From an uncultured Pirellula sp. (lineage in GTDB: Bacteria; Planctomycetota; Planctomycetia; Pirellulales; Pirellulaceae), in the NCBI GenBank assembly GCA_903837255.1, contig CAILTZ010000857.1, forward strand, positions 1 to 8,219: a DNA stretch of 8,219 nucleotides, read 5' to 3'. Below, one piece after another: positions 1 through 6,562 of the stretch. A program made the translations under genes and the position numbers. The notes under the pieces are model-generated. The model searched no databases and had not been told where the DNA came from. It worked only from the letters and a program-made list of their open reading frames with translations. How positions within the stretch are numbered: the first letter of the stretch is position 1; each line of letters starts with the position of its first letter.

Positions 1-104
1 CGGCCCCCAAACCCCCGGGATTTATCGCATTGTGGCCAACAGGCCCGCGTCCTACGACTCGCCCTTAGATAAGAACGTTAGTCGATCCCCGCGATGGTCC
101 AAGC
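1..104. other. Window edge, downstream of the DUF5722 gene
   Basis: This short flank follows the stop codon of the minus-strand gene that ends at 105. I see no convincing terminator: there is no stem followed by a T-run in the direction of transcription. Frames on the plus strand are open for short distances, but none has a start or recognisable protein content, so any neighbouring gene entering from the left cannot be supported. Confidence 0.4.
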
Positions 105-1430
105 TCACTTGCTGATGACCTGATCCCATGAGCTCAAGCCGGTGATAGGCAGTAGTGGCTCGGCGGACTGGCGCCACTGAGGGGTTCCCGCCCTGAGAAA
201 AAGTTCGTAGATCGGCTTGGGGCTATCTGGGTCGGCAATGCTTCCCTGGACGTTGCGCCACAGTCCGAGCCTGAGTCCACCCTCCTGGGAGTGATCGACA
301 TGTCGATGGTAGATAAACGCATCGATCATCGGCAGCCGCTGGCATTTTTCCCACGCATAAGCATACGCGGCGGCTTGCTGCTGCTCGCTCTGCGGAGTCT
401 GCTGGCTGTGAAAGCCTTGTTCGCTCAAGATGATGCTTCGAGGATTTTCCTTCCATAAAAGCTCCGGGCGTTTCATATGTTCGCAGAGAATCTCAAGGTT
501 GCGAAATGTGATCTTGGGGGTGTCGGCTCGCACGGGAGCTTGGGGGTCGTTCCACAAGTCCACTCGAAATAGGTTCGAATGGTAGGGGTGATATGCCAGA
601 TGCCATGGAAAATCCCCTCGCTCTTTGGCGAGTTTGGCAAAGGCATCGATGAGGTCTTTGCCAGGGACCGACTTGGTCGGCTGATCGGGCGTGTGGGCCT
701 GCGTCCAGTGATGGTCGAGCGACAGATAAACACGGGCGTTCTGTGATGACTTGCGAAGCGATTCGTGCGAGATGCGAACGATCTTTTCGTAGTCGTCGAC
801 GAGGGCCTCTAACGTGCTGGGTCCACGGTAGTGCCACATATGGTGCGAGTTGACCTCGTTGCCGATGATCCAACCCCAAACCCGACCATGGGGAGCCTCT
901 TTGCCTGAGTATCGATCCGCGAGGTACTCGCTTGCGGCCCGGAGCCAAGCTTGTCCCTCCTGGGTTTGCACGTTGCTCGCGGCCACTGTATAGCTGCGAT
1001 CACTCGAGCCTCGATCACCGATGGCCTCAGGATGGATCACCAGCGAATCGATCGCTCGATTGCCTGTGGGCATGGCCAGGATGATCAGATAGACAACTAG
1101 CCCAGCATCGGAGAGCGTTTTGACTTGGCGATCGATGTTTGCCAAATAGCTCTTCGAGAAATAGTAAGTTTTACCGTCGCTGTCCCATTTCGCTGCATCG
1201 GACTGATCTTGTGTAGCAAACATCCCGTTGAGGGCAAAGTTGATCGCGCCATGGCGAACCCCCAGTTTGATCGCATCGTCGACCATTTGGACCTGCAGGC
1301 CCTTGATCGAATCGGGCTTGGGGAAGCCTTGAGTGTCCTGAGTTTGGGCCATGCCGGATCCCCAGGCCCAGCAACCTAGCACAGCGGTTAACAAGCAAAT
1401 CGTCAACGCGCGACGTGAGTGGAAGGTCAT
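105..1430 (-). CDS. Secreted DUF5722 family protein, glycoside hydrolase-like (putative TIM barrel)
   Basis: Predicted 441-residue exported protein that I recognise as DUF5722-like, a family without an established function. The start at 1430 is chosen because it opens directly into a signal sequence: two arginines, then a hydrophobic stretch up to about residue 19. Cys20 (VLGC) could be a lipoprotein cysteine; otherwise cleavage near Ala28 is likely. An in-frame upstream start at 1529 would put 33 polar residues before the signal and overlap the previous gene. The mature part suggests an alpha/beta barrel of the GH-A type. WGWIIGNEVN places Asn191-Glu192 like the acid/base strand, and IILSEQGF places Glu337 like a nucleophile. 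Aromatic and histidine-rich segments (LDHHW, AYHPYH, YHRHVDH) would line a sugar-binding cleft. The catalytic assignment is inference. The gene is last of three co-directional genes, 43 bp after the hydrolase stop. No clear Shine-Dalgarno is visible. Confidence 0.85.
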   Translation of the reverse strand: MTFHSRRALTICLLTAVLGCWAWGSGMAQTQDTQGFPKPDSIKGLQVQMVDDAIKLGVRHGAINFALNGMFATQDQSDAAKWDSDGKTYYFSKSYLANIDRQVKTLSDAGLVVYLIILAMPTGNRAIDSLVIHPEAIGDRGSSDRSYTVAASNVQTQEGQAWLRAASEYLADRYSGKEAPHGRVWGWIIGNEVNSHHMWHYRGPSTLEALVDDYEKIVRISHESLRKSSQNARVYLSLDHHWTQAHTPDQPTKSVPGKDLIDAFAKLAKERGDFPWHLAYHPYHSNLFRVDLWNDPQAPVRADTPKITFRNLEILCEHMKRPELLWKENPRSIILSEQGFHSQQTPQSEQQQAAAYAYAWEKCQRLPMIDAFIYHRHVDHSQEGGLRLGLWRNVQGSIADPDSPKPIYELFLRAGTPQWRQSAEPLLPITGLSSWDQVISK

Positions 1431-1473
1431 AGACTTGCGTTTTCTTTCGAGAGACGTCGCTTCACTCGCAACC

Positions 1474-3621
1474 CTACGGCTTGGTTGGGTCTGCCCAAGG
1501 GCGAATCGGTTTAACCTTCCAGGCCTCATCGAAAAAGTCCGCTTGGACGATCTTGCCTGGCCAACGCCCGTTCGGAGGGGTCGTGATGTCGATCATCGCC
1601 CAATCGGGAAGCTTGGGGACTTGGCGTGCATTGTTGAGATAATCGTACTCGCGGTAGGTAAAGCTGCTGTTGAAGACGACATAGTTGTCCGGCGCAAGTG
1701 GGTTGGGATAAATCATCAGCGGGACGTGTGTTTCCGAGTCGAGTTTAAGACCACCGAGCTCGATCCTCTGCTCGTCCCATCGCAACGGTAGCTTGGCGAT
1801 GCCGGTTGCCTCCAGCACCTTAGCGATCGTCGGATTGCTCTTGGGATCGCCCCAGAGGATCAAGTGGTATTTTTCAAAGTCTGCCGAGGTCAGTTCCTCG
1901 GAGGACTTGATCCGAACATCCCCACGCATTTGGCGATGCCATTCTCGGACGGCACGGTCGAATTCACTTTGCACCCACTGATCGATCTTGGGGTTGAGCC
2001 CTTTGGCGGTTGGTTTCACAAAGAGAAATGGGGCCAGCAGCGCATCGTCGATGGGGCCTTGGAGCAAGTGCTTTTTGAGTAGCCCTGCAGGTGGCGGTTC
2101 GATGGGTGAGACAATGTCCCAAAATCCTTCTTTCACACGAAAGGTCGCTCTGAGCGAACCATCGGATCTGGTATTGATTGAAAAAACATCTTTCACAACG
2201 GCCTTTTCGGTGTCTACGATGCGGACATACAATTGGTTGCTTTCGAGTTGACTCGCATCGCGATCGAGCGTGAATTGGGTGATGCCTCCGTCGATGACGA
2301 TCGATATTTCGTTGGATCCAAAATCGGATTCTATCGAGGAAAAGCGAGCATGGATTGTGGCTGGCTCATGATGGTTTTCTAACGCATCGACGGTTACCCC
2401 AAAGGCTCGGTTGTAGCGCAGGGTCGTTGTGGTAAAGGAGATGTTGTTTTCTCTTTTGCCTCTATTTTTCGATAGACGATCTGAGGCGGGATCCAAGATA
2501 CGAAGCCTTCGATCGATTTCTTTTTTTGCTTCCGGGGAGATCGAGTGAGCGGTCTTGGGAGCCACGATGTGGGTGAGTTCAAAGCGTTCTTCCTCGGGGA
2601 GTTCCCAACTGGCTTTGGCCATGATGTCGGCTGCCTGTTTTTGTTTATCGATCTGGCCGCTATAAGCGATCGTCGGGACGATGCGCAGATTGCGGACCCA
2701 GACCGGACAATCGTGCATGGTCCAGAGTTTCTCTTCGAACCAATAAGGCTTGAGCGTCTCGGATTGGAAGACTTTCAAGAAGTCCGGTGTTTCCGAGAAG
2801 CCTGCTCCGGGGGTGGCTGCAAACCAGCGGTCCGGGTAGTGGACTGCGAGGTGCCAAGCCGCTGCGCCGCCCATCGAAAATCCTCGGATCGCTACTCGCT
2901 TTGGGTCGATCGGATACTGGCTCATCGCGTGCTCGAGGGCTTCGAGCGTGTCGATCTCGCCTGCGAGTTTGTTGGCGTTGCAGTAGCGGCCGAAAGGGTG
3001 AATCATCATGACCGTGCCATCGGGCAGCGGATCGGGGTTTTTCATTCGCGTCGAGAGGAACTGCAGTTCGAGCCCTTTCTCGCTTCGGCCCCGGCACCAC
3101 ACATCGGCTCGTCCACTGGGTACCGAGTTGGATGGAAGGACGACCCCATACGGTTGCACGGTGCCATCGAGTTTCGAGCGAAAGCCACGGACGGTAATGT
3201 AGGGCTCCTTTGAGCCTTGGCCGAAGGTCCAATAGCGCTGGTCTTTGCGGATCGCTTCGCAGCGGCGAATTCCTTCGTCGATGAGCTCTTTGGCTCGATC
3301 GAAGTCGGCCGGCTCGAAAAACCCGTTTTCGTTGAGAGCCAGCGATACGGCCCGGTAAAAGATCTCCGCATCAGGCAGTTGGCTCTGGATGCGAGGATCC
3401 TTGGACGCCAAGAGCTCCTCGATCGATTTCTTGAGTGGCTCAAGGGCCTTGCTCAGCGACTCGCGGACCTCGGCAGGGACTTCGATCCCCGGCGGTGGTA
3501 CGGCTCGAATGTTTTCGATTTGGTTGTCCGCCGGCCCGTCGGCAAATGCCCCACGGATACAAGATCCAATGAGAACCAAACCGACGAGTATTCGACGCAC
3601 AGCGCCTAGGTGAGTTTGCAT
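1474..3621 (-). CDS. Secreted alpha/beta hydrolase (prolyl oligopeptidase/dienelactone hydrolase-like) with a long C-terminal extension
   Basis: Predicted 715-residue exported serine hydrolase. The ATG at 3621 gives a classic signal: RR followed by ILVGLVLIG, with Cys21 in a possible lipobox (IGSC) or cleavage after AFA near residue 28. An in-frame TTG at 3696 is rejected because it adds 25 polar residues before the signal. An N-terminal helical region (about 30-130) precedes the alpha/beta hydrolase domain (about 140-375). The nucleophile elbow is GFSMGG with Ser249. Asp325 in YSGQID and His359 in KTAHS are spaced as the other triad members. The remaining roughly 340 residues include a beta-rich part and a segment (HLLQGPIDDALL; later YREYDYLNNARQ and PDWAMID) that I associate with large planctomycete hydrolases of this kind. 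Substrate is unknown; an ester or peptide is possible. It lies 96 bp downstream of dsbD and 43 bp upstream of the DUF5722 gene. No good Shine-Dalgarno is seen. Confidence 0.85.
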   Translation of the reverse strand: MQTHLGAVRRILVGLVLIGSCIRGAFADGPADNQIENIRAVPPPGIEVPAEVRESLSKALEPLKKSIEELLASKDPRIQSQLPDAEIFYRAVSLALNENGFFEPADFDRAKELIDEGIRRCEAIRKDQRYWTFGQGSKEPYITVRGFRSKLDGTVQPYGVVLPSNSVPSGRADVWCRGRSEKGLELQFLSTRMKNPDPLPDGTVMMIHPFGRYCNANKLAGEIDTLEALEHAMSQYPIDPKRVAIRGFSMGGAAAWHLAVHYPDRWFAATPGAGFSETPDFLKVFQSETLKPYWFEEKLWTMHDCPVWVRNLRIVPTIAYSGQIDKQKQAADIMAKASWELPEEERFELTHIVAPKTAHSISPEAKKEIDRRLRILDPASDRLSKNRGKRENNISFTTTTLRYNRAFGVTVDALENHHEPATIHARFSSIESDFGSNEISIVIDGGITQFTLDRDASQLESNQLYVRIVDTEKAVVKDVFSINTRSDGSLRATFRVKEGFWDIVSPIEPPPAGLLKKHLLQGPIDDALLAPFLFVKPTAKGLNPKIDQWVQSEFDRAVREWHRQMRGDVRIKSSEELTSADFEKYHLILWGDPKSNPTIAKVLEATGIAKLPLRWDEQRIELGGLKLDSETHVPLMIYPNPLAPDNYVVFNSSFTYREYDYLNNARQVPKLPDWAMIDITTPPNGRWPGKIVQADFFDEAWKVKPIRPWADPTKP

Positions 3622-3717
3622 GATGAATTGGTTGACGGATGAGCCGCAGGAGAATTCGGGATCAAGAGAAGATGTTTCGGTTGGCGGGCCAAACAAGTCC
3701 GGAGGGATAAGCGAACT
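3622..3717 (-). other. Spacer between dsbD and the hydrolase gene
   Basis: This 96-bp spacer has no T-run terminator and no convincing promoter or Shine-Dalgarno sequence. The only inverted match noticed is a weak four-base stem (TTGG/CCAA). Read-through from dsbD into the hydrolase gene is therefore plausible. It begins, in the direction of transcription, with the second copy of the 10-bp tandem duplication at 3710-3729. Confidence 0.4.
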
Positions 3718-3729
3718 TCAGCGAACTTC
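3710..3729 (-). repeat. Perfect 10-bp tandem duplication spanning the dsbD stop codon
   Basis: On the coding strand GAAGTTCGCT occurs twice in a row. The first copy encodes the last residues (Glu-Val-Arg) and gives the T of the stop codon; the second copy supplies GA. The TGA stop is thus formed by the repeat junction. With only one copy the reading frame would run on through most of the spacer for roughly 34 more codons, overlapping the start of the hydrolase gene. The duplication is seen directly; that it truncated an older C-terminus is only inference. Confidence 0.8.
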
Positions 3730-6279
3730 TGAGGGCATCGGAGGATCTTTTTGGGTCCAAGCTGCAGAGAAGGGGCTTTCGGTGGAAGCCTGACTCGGTC
3801 CAACCTGCTCAAGCGCCTTGATGACTTGCGACTCGGTCAAAATATCCTCCAGCAGGATCGGCGCTTTGCCATCCCCTGGCTTGTAGATCGCAAGGACCGG
3901 GATGGCAACTTTCTTGAGCTCGCGTAGTTTGGCCATCAGTTCCGGTGGGTATCTGGTCAGATCGGCGATCATCGGCACTACGTCGTTTTTCTTGACGATT
4001 TCTTGTACTTTGCGGGTGTTGATTGCGGCTGCTAAGTTCAGCTTGCAGTTCTGGCACCATTCGGCGGTAAAGTCGACCAAGACCGGCTTGCCCTCGGCCA
4101 CGGCCGCTTGGAGTCCTTGCTCGCTGAAAGGGACCCACTCGAGTTCGTACTTCGATGGTTGCAAGAGATAAAACGAGCCGAGCGTTCCGGCGATGGCCGC
4201 GATCGCGCCGAGTCCCCAAGCCCGCATGCGACGAGGTGCGCTTTCCCAAGCTGGCACGCGGCCGATGAGCCAACAAGCAAACCAAATAAAGATCAGGGCC
4301 GAGAGCATCGGGATGCGCTCTTTGGCTGGGAACCCAGACACAAAGGCGACCACGCTCAGAAGCAACGGGAAAGCCAAAAATTCTTTGAATGTCTCCATCC
4401 AAGGCCCAGGTTTGGGAATCCATTTCATCGACCCAGGAAACATCGCGACCATCAGATAGGGGAAAGCCATCCCGATCCCGACACCCAAGAAGATCAGGAG
4501 CACGACCCAAGCCGGTTGGCTGAGGGAAACGGCAAGGGCACTTCCCAGGAATGGTCCGCTGCATGGCGTTGCCAGCAGGGTGGTAATGACCCCTTTGAAA
4601 AACGCTCCGATGTAGCCTTTCTTGTTCGACAGCTCCGTGCTCTTGGATCCGGTTGCAAAGCCGGGGATCGGGAACTCCCAAACCCCTAGAAAGCTCAGTG
4701 CAAGTGTAAACATAAACCCGGTGAAGAGGACTTGGGTGGCTGTGTTGGTAAAAAGAGCTCCCCACTCCAAAGCTCGGCCGGTCATCCAGCGCAGACCTAG
4801 ACTCGCGATTCCAAATCCAACCAAAACAGCGATCATGCCAAGCGAGTAGACCAGCGTGAGCCTCGAGGCTGTGCGACGCTCGCCGTGGGCTTCATTGACA
4901 AAGCCCAACACTTTCAAACCGATCACCGGTAAGACGCATGGCATGAAGTTCAAGATGAATCCGCCGATCAACGCAAAGCAGAATTTCAAGAGAACTTCTT
5001 TGGGCTCGAGTGTCAGGGAGTACTTGTCCCCCTCGAACCAATTCTGCCTTTGTGCATGGTTCGCTGCATCGTCATATTTGCCAGCAGCGATCCCCAATGG
5101 AAGCTTGTCTCCAGGCGGATTGTTTTTCGAGACTTGATAAACACCCTTGAACGACACACCGCGAGGCCGATCGCAGGCACCTTTGGTGCAAGCTTGATAG
5201 GCGAGCAATCCCTCGAGGGGCGTTTCGCCTTCGATCGCCGTTTCAGGGATCTCGATTGGGACGCGGATCGTGACCTTGCCCTCGTAGTATTCAACGATAC
5301 CACCGACCCCCAAGTCCTTGCGGATCGAACGCTTGTCGAGTTTGGGTTCGTAAGCGCGCACGCCCGCTTTTTGGGTCAGGACCAAATGGGTTCGATTCTC
5401 GGTCGTTTTATCCTTAAGGTCGAGCTTGTAAATATGGAAGTCTTTGTCGGGGTTAGCTTCGAGGATCAATTCCATCTTTTCCCCAGGCTTGACCGACGAT
5501 TTCGAAAGATGAATCTTCCATTCGACCATGCTGTCTGGTTCGCGGAACGAACCTAGGGCCAGGGATTCCTCTTTCTCTTCGATCCAGCCGGCGAACGTCG
5601 CCTGGACCTTCTCGTCGCGGATTGGGATGCAATTCTTTTCACAGACTTGGCCTTCGACGGTTAGCTCGATCGGTCCAGGTTCGATTGACCCGGGATCGAT
5701 TGACCCGGGATCGATTGACCCGGGCTCGATTGGCCCGGATTTATCGCCAGGAGCCTGTGCCAACTGGATCGGGGCCGTCCACGTGACCTTGTCGCTGAAC
5801 TGCTCGACATCGAGCCCGGGCCAGAACTCCGAGTTGCGATCGACCTCGGGCGGTCGGTCGGGCACAAAGGGTCCCGACAACTTGGCCTGTTTGCCAGCGA
5901 ACTTGATCCCAGCGATTTTGATCACTGTGGGGCTCGGGCCTCCCGGAGCCTGGGTTGTCGAGAAGATGTGGTACTTGCCCGAGAGCTTGGTCGTCAGTGA
6001 GACTCGCCCTTTGAGCGTCTTGGGGTTGAGCTCATAGGTTGCCGAAAATTCATAGGGGTTGTCGAGTGCACCAAAAGAAAAATCCTGGCCAAAGCCGCCA
6101 GCGGATTGCCCGAAAAGCGGGTCTTGGCCCGATTCGGCTCGCAACATAGCCCCATAGCAGGCAACCAAAGACACCAGCCAAACAAGAGTTACCAGAGGGG
6201 ATACCAGATGCCTGCGGGCGAGACTCGCACCGGTAGAAGTGGCACTGGGCCGAGGCGCTTGAATAAGTAGTTGATTCAT
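3718..6279 (-). CDS. dsbD: DsbD-like thiol:disulfide interchange protein with two N-terminal periplasmic domains
   Basis: Predicted 853-residue inner-membrane protein that moves reducing equivalents from cytoplasmic thioredoxin to the envelope. Start at 6279 is fixed by AGGAGG five bases upstream; a TTG at 6339 would lie inside the likely promoter. A signal or anchor covers about residues 25-48, with Cys41 in a possible lipobox (LVAC). Two DsbD-alpha-like domains follow: about 77-230 with Cys213/Cys217 (CEKNC), and about 252-382 with Cys364/Cys369 (CTKGAC). Roughly eight membrane helices span 429-706. They carry the paired cysteines expected of the family: Cys448 in NFMPCVLP and Cys573 in LLATPCSGP. 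The thioredoxin-like C-terminal domain (about 710-830) has Cys742/Cys745 in EWCQNCK and a probable cis-proline in VAIPV. E. coli DsbD is about 565 residues with one alpha domain, so this form is enlarged. A 15-bp minisatellite encodes a Pro-Gly-Ser-Ile-Asp tract in the first domain. It is first in the probable three-gene unit. Confidence 0.93.
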   Translation of the reverse strand: MNQLLIQAPRPSATSTGASLARRHLVSPLVTLVWLVSLVACYGAMLRAESGQDPLFGQSAGGFGQDFSFGALDNPYEFSATYELNPKTLKGRVSLTTKLSGKYHIFSTTQAPGGPSPTVIKIAGIKFAGKQAKLSGPFVPDRPPEVDRNSEFWPGLDVEQFSDKVTWTAPIQLAQAPGDKSGPIEPGSIDPGSIDPGSIEPGPIELTVEGQVCEKNCIPIRDEKVQATFAGWIEEKEESLALGSFREPDSMVEWKIHLSKSSVKPGEKMELILEANPDKDFHIYKLDLKDKTTENRTHLVLTQKAGVRAYEPKLDKRSIRKDLGVGGIVEYYEGKVTIRVPIEIPETAIEGETPLEGLLAYQACTKGACDRPRGVSFKGVYQVSKNNPPGDKLPLGIAAGKYDDAANHAQRQNWFEGDKYSLTLEPKEVLLKFCFALIGGFILNFMPCVLPVIGLKVLGFVNEAHGERRTASRLTLVYSLGMIAVLVGFGIASLGLRWMTGRALEWGALFTNTATQVLFTGFMFTLALSFLGVWEFPIPGFATGSKSTELSNKKGYIGAFFKGVITTLLATPCSGPFLGSALAVSLSQPAWVVLLIFLGVGIGMAFPYLMVAMFPGSMKWIPKPGPWMETFKEFLAFPLLLSVVAFVSGFPAKERIPMLSALIFIWFACWLIGRVPAWESAPRRMRAWGLGAIAAIAGTLGSFYLLQPSKYELEWVPFSEQGLQAAVAEGKPVLVDFTAEWCQNCKLNLAAAINTRKVQEIVKKNDVVPMIADLTRYPPELMAKLRELKKVAIPVLAIYKPGDGKAPILLEDILTESQVIKALEQVGPSQASTESPFSAAWTQKDPPMPSEVR
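5666..5740 (-). repeat. In-frame 15-bp minisatellite (5 units) within dsbD
   Basis: Five 15-bp units lie head to tail. The three central ones (5681-5695, 5696-5710, 5711-5725) are TCGATTGACCCGGGN on the plus strand and differ only in the last base; the outer two are degenerate. On the coding strand they give the pentads SGPIE, PGSID, PGSID, PGSIE, PGPIE, residues 181-205 of DsbD. The tract sits in a loop just before the strand leading to the CEKNC motif. The length is a multiple of three, so copy-number change would leave the frame intact. Confidence 0.9.
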
Positions 6280-6284
6280 TGATC

Positions 6285-6290
6285 CCTCCT
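6285..6290 (-). promoter_or_regulatory. Shine-Dalgarno sequence of dsbD
   Basis: AGGAGG on the minus strand, five bases before the ATG at 6279. It is the strongest ribosome binding site in the window and decides the start of dsbD. The two downstream genes have no comparable site. Confidence 0.85.
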
Positions 6291-6309
6291 GGGAGCTTAA
6301 GGAAGTTCC

Positions 6310-6339
6310 ATTGTAGGTTGGGTCCAGGTCGTGGGTCAA
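6310..6339 (-). promoter_or_regulatory. Putative sigma70-type promoter of the dsbD unit
   Basis: On the minus strand TTGACC (6334-6339) is separated by 18 bp from TACAAT (6310-6315). Both match the vegetative consensus well. Transcription would start near 6303, leaving a leader of about 23 bases that contains the Shine-Dalgarno sequence. The position agrees with the ATG at 6279. It rests on pattern matching alone. Confidence 0.55.
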
Positions 6340-6544
6340 CGGAAACCCAGTGAAGCCCTAACGGCCTGCTGACCTATTATAGCCACTCATCTAGGATTAG
6401 TTAGTTTACTTTAGGGGTCGCAATGACGCTACGAACAAACCAGGCAGACTGGGAAAGTGCTTTAGGAAGGGCGAATTGGGGGAAATGCGAATTCTGGAAT
6501 TGATTTTGACCCGACGAACTATCTATAAACCTTCAATCCAGAAT

Positions 6545-6554
6545 GAGGAAGGAA
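6545..6554 (+). promoter_or_regulatory. Ribosome binding site of the aminotransferase gene
   Basis: The purine-rich run GAGGAAGGAA lies 8 bases before the ATG at 6563 and supports that start. Earlier in-frame starts at 6476 (TTG) and 6485 (ATG) would add about 26-29 residues with no counterpart in the family. Confidence 0.65.
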
Positions 6555-6562
6555 TCTCGCTG

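Larger units (their letters stand above)
6280..6562. other. Divergent intergenic region between dsbD and the aminotransferase gene
   Basis: The left part holds the dsbD promoter and ribosome binding site. For the plus-strand gene I see only weak candidates: TATTAT at 6375-6380 without a clear -35 box, and TTTACT at 6405-6410 with a poor -10 candidate (CTACGA, 6429-6434). The segment around 6374-6413 is AT-rich compared with its surroundings. No operator palindrome, riboswitch or tRNA was recognised. If TATTAT is used, the aminotransferase leader would be about 175 bases. Confidence 0.4.

Noticed and set aside
1431..1529. N-terminal extension of the DUF5722 gene to an upstream in-frame start at 1529
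   Set aside because: It would overlap the upstream gene by 56 bp and place 33 polar residues in front of an evident signal sequence beginning at 1430.
3622..3696. Upstream TTG start of the hydrolase at 3696
   Set aside because: No Shine-Dalgarno and 25 extra polar residues in front of the signal peptide that starts at 3621.
3809..4765. Long open frame of 318 codons on the minus strand within dsbD
   Set aside because: It is a shifted frame of the membrane and thioredoxin part of DsbD, with no recognisable domain; all family motifs are in the dsbD frame.
5528..6037. Plus-strand open frame containing GSIDP repeats opposite dsbD
   Set aside because: It is the antisense of the DsbD periplasmic domain; the repeat reads the same way on both strands by coincidence of its symmetry, and there is no ribosome binding site or domain.
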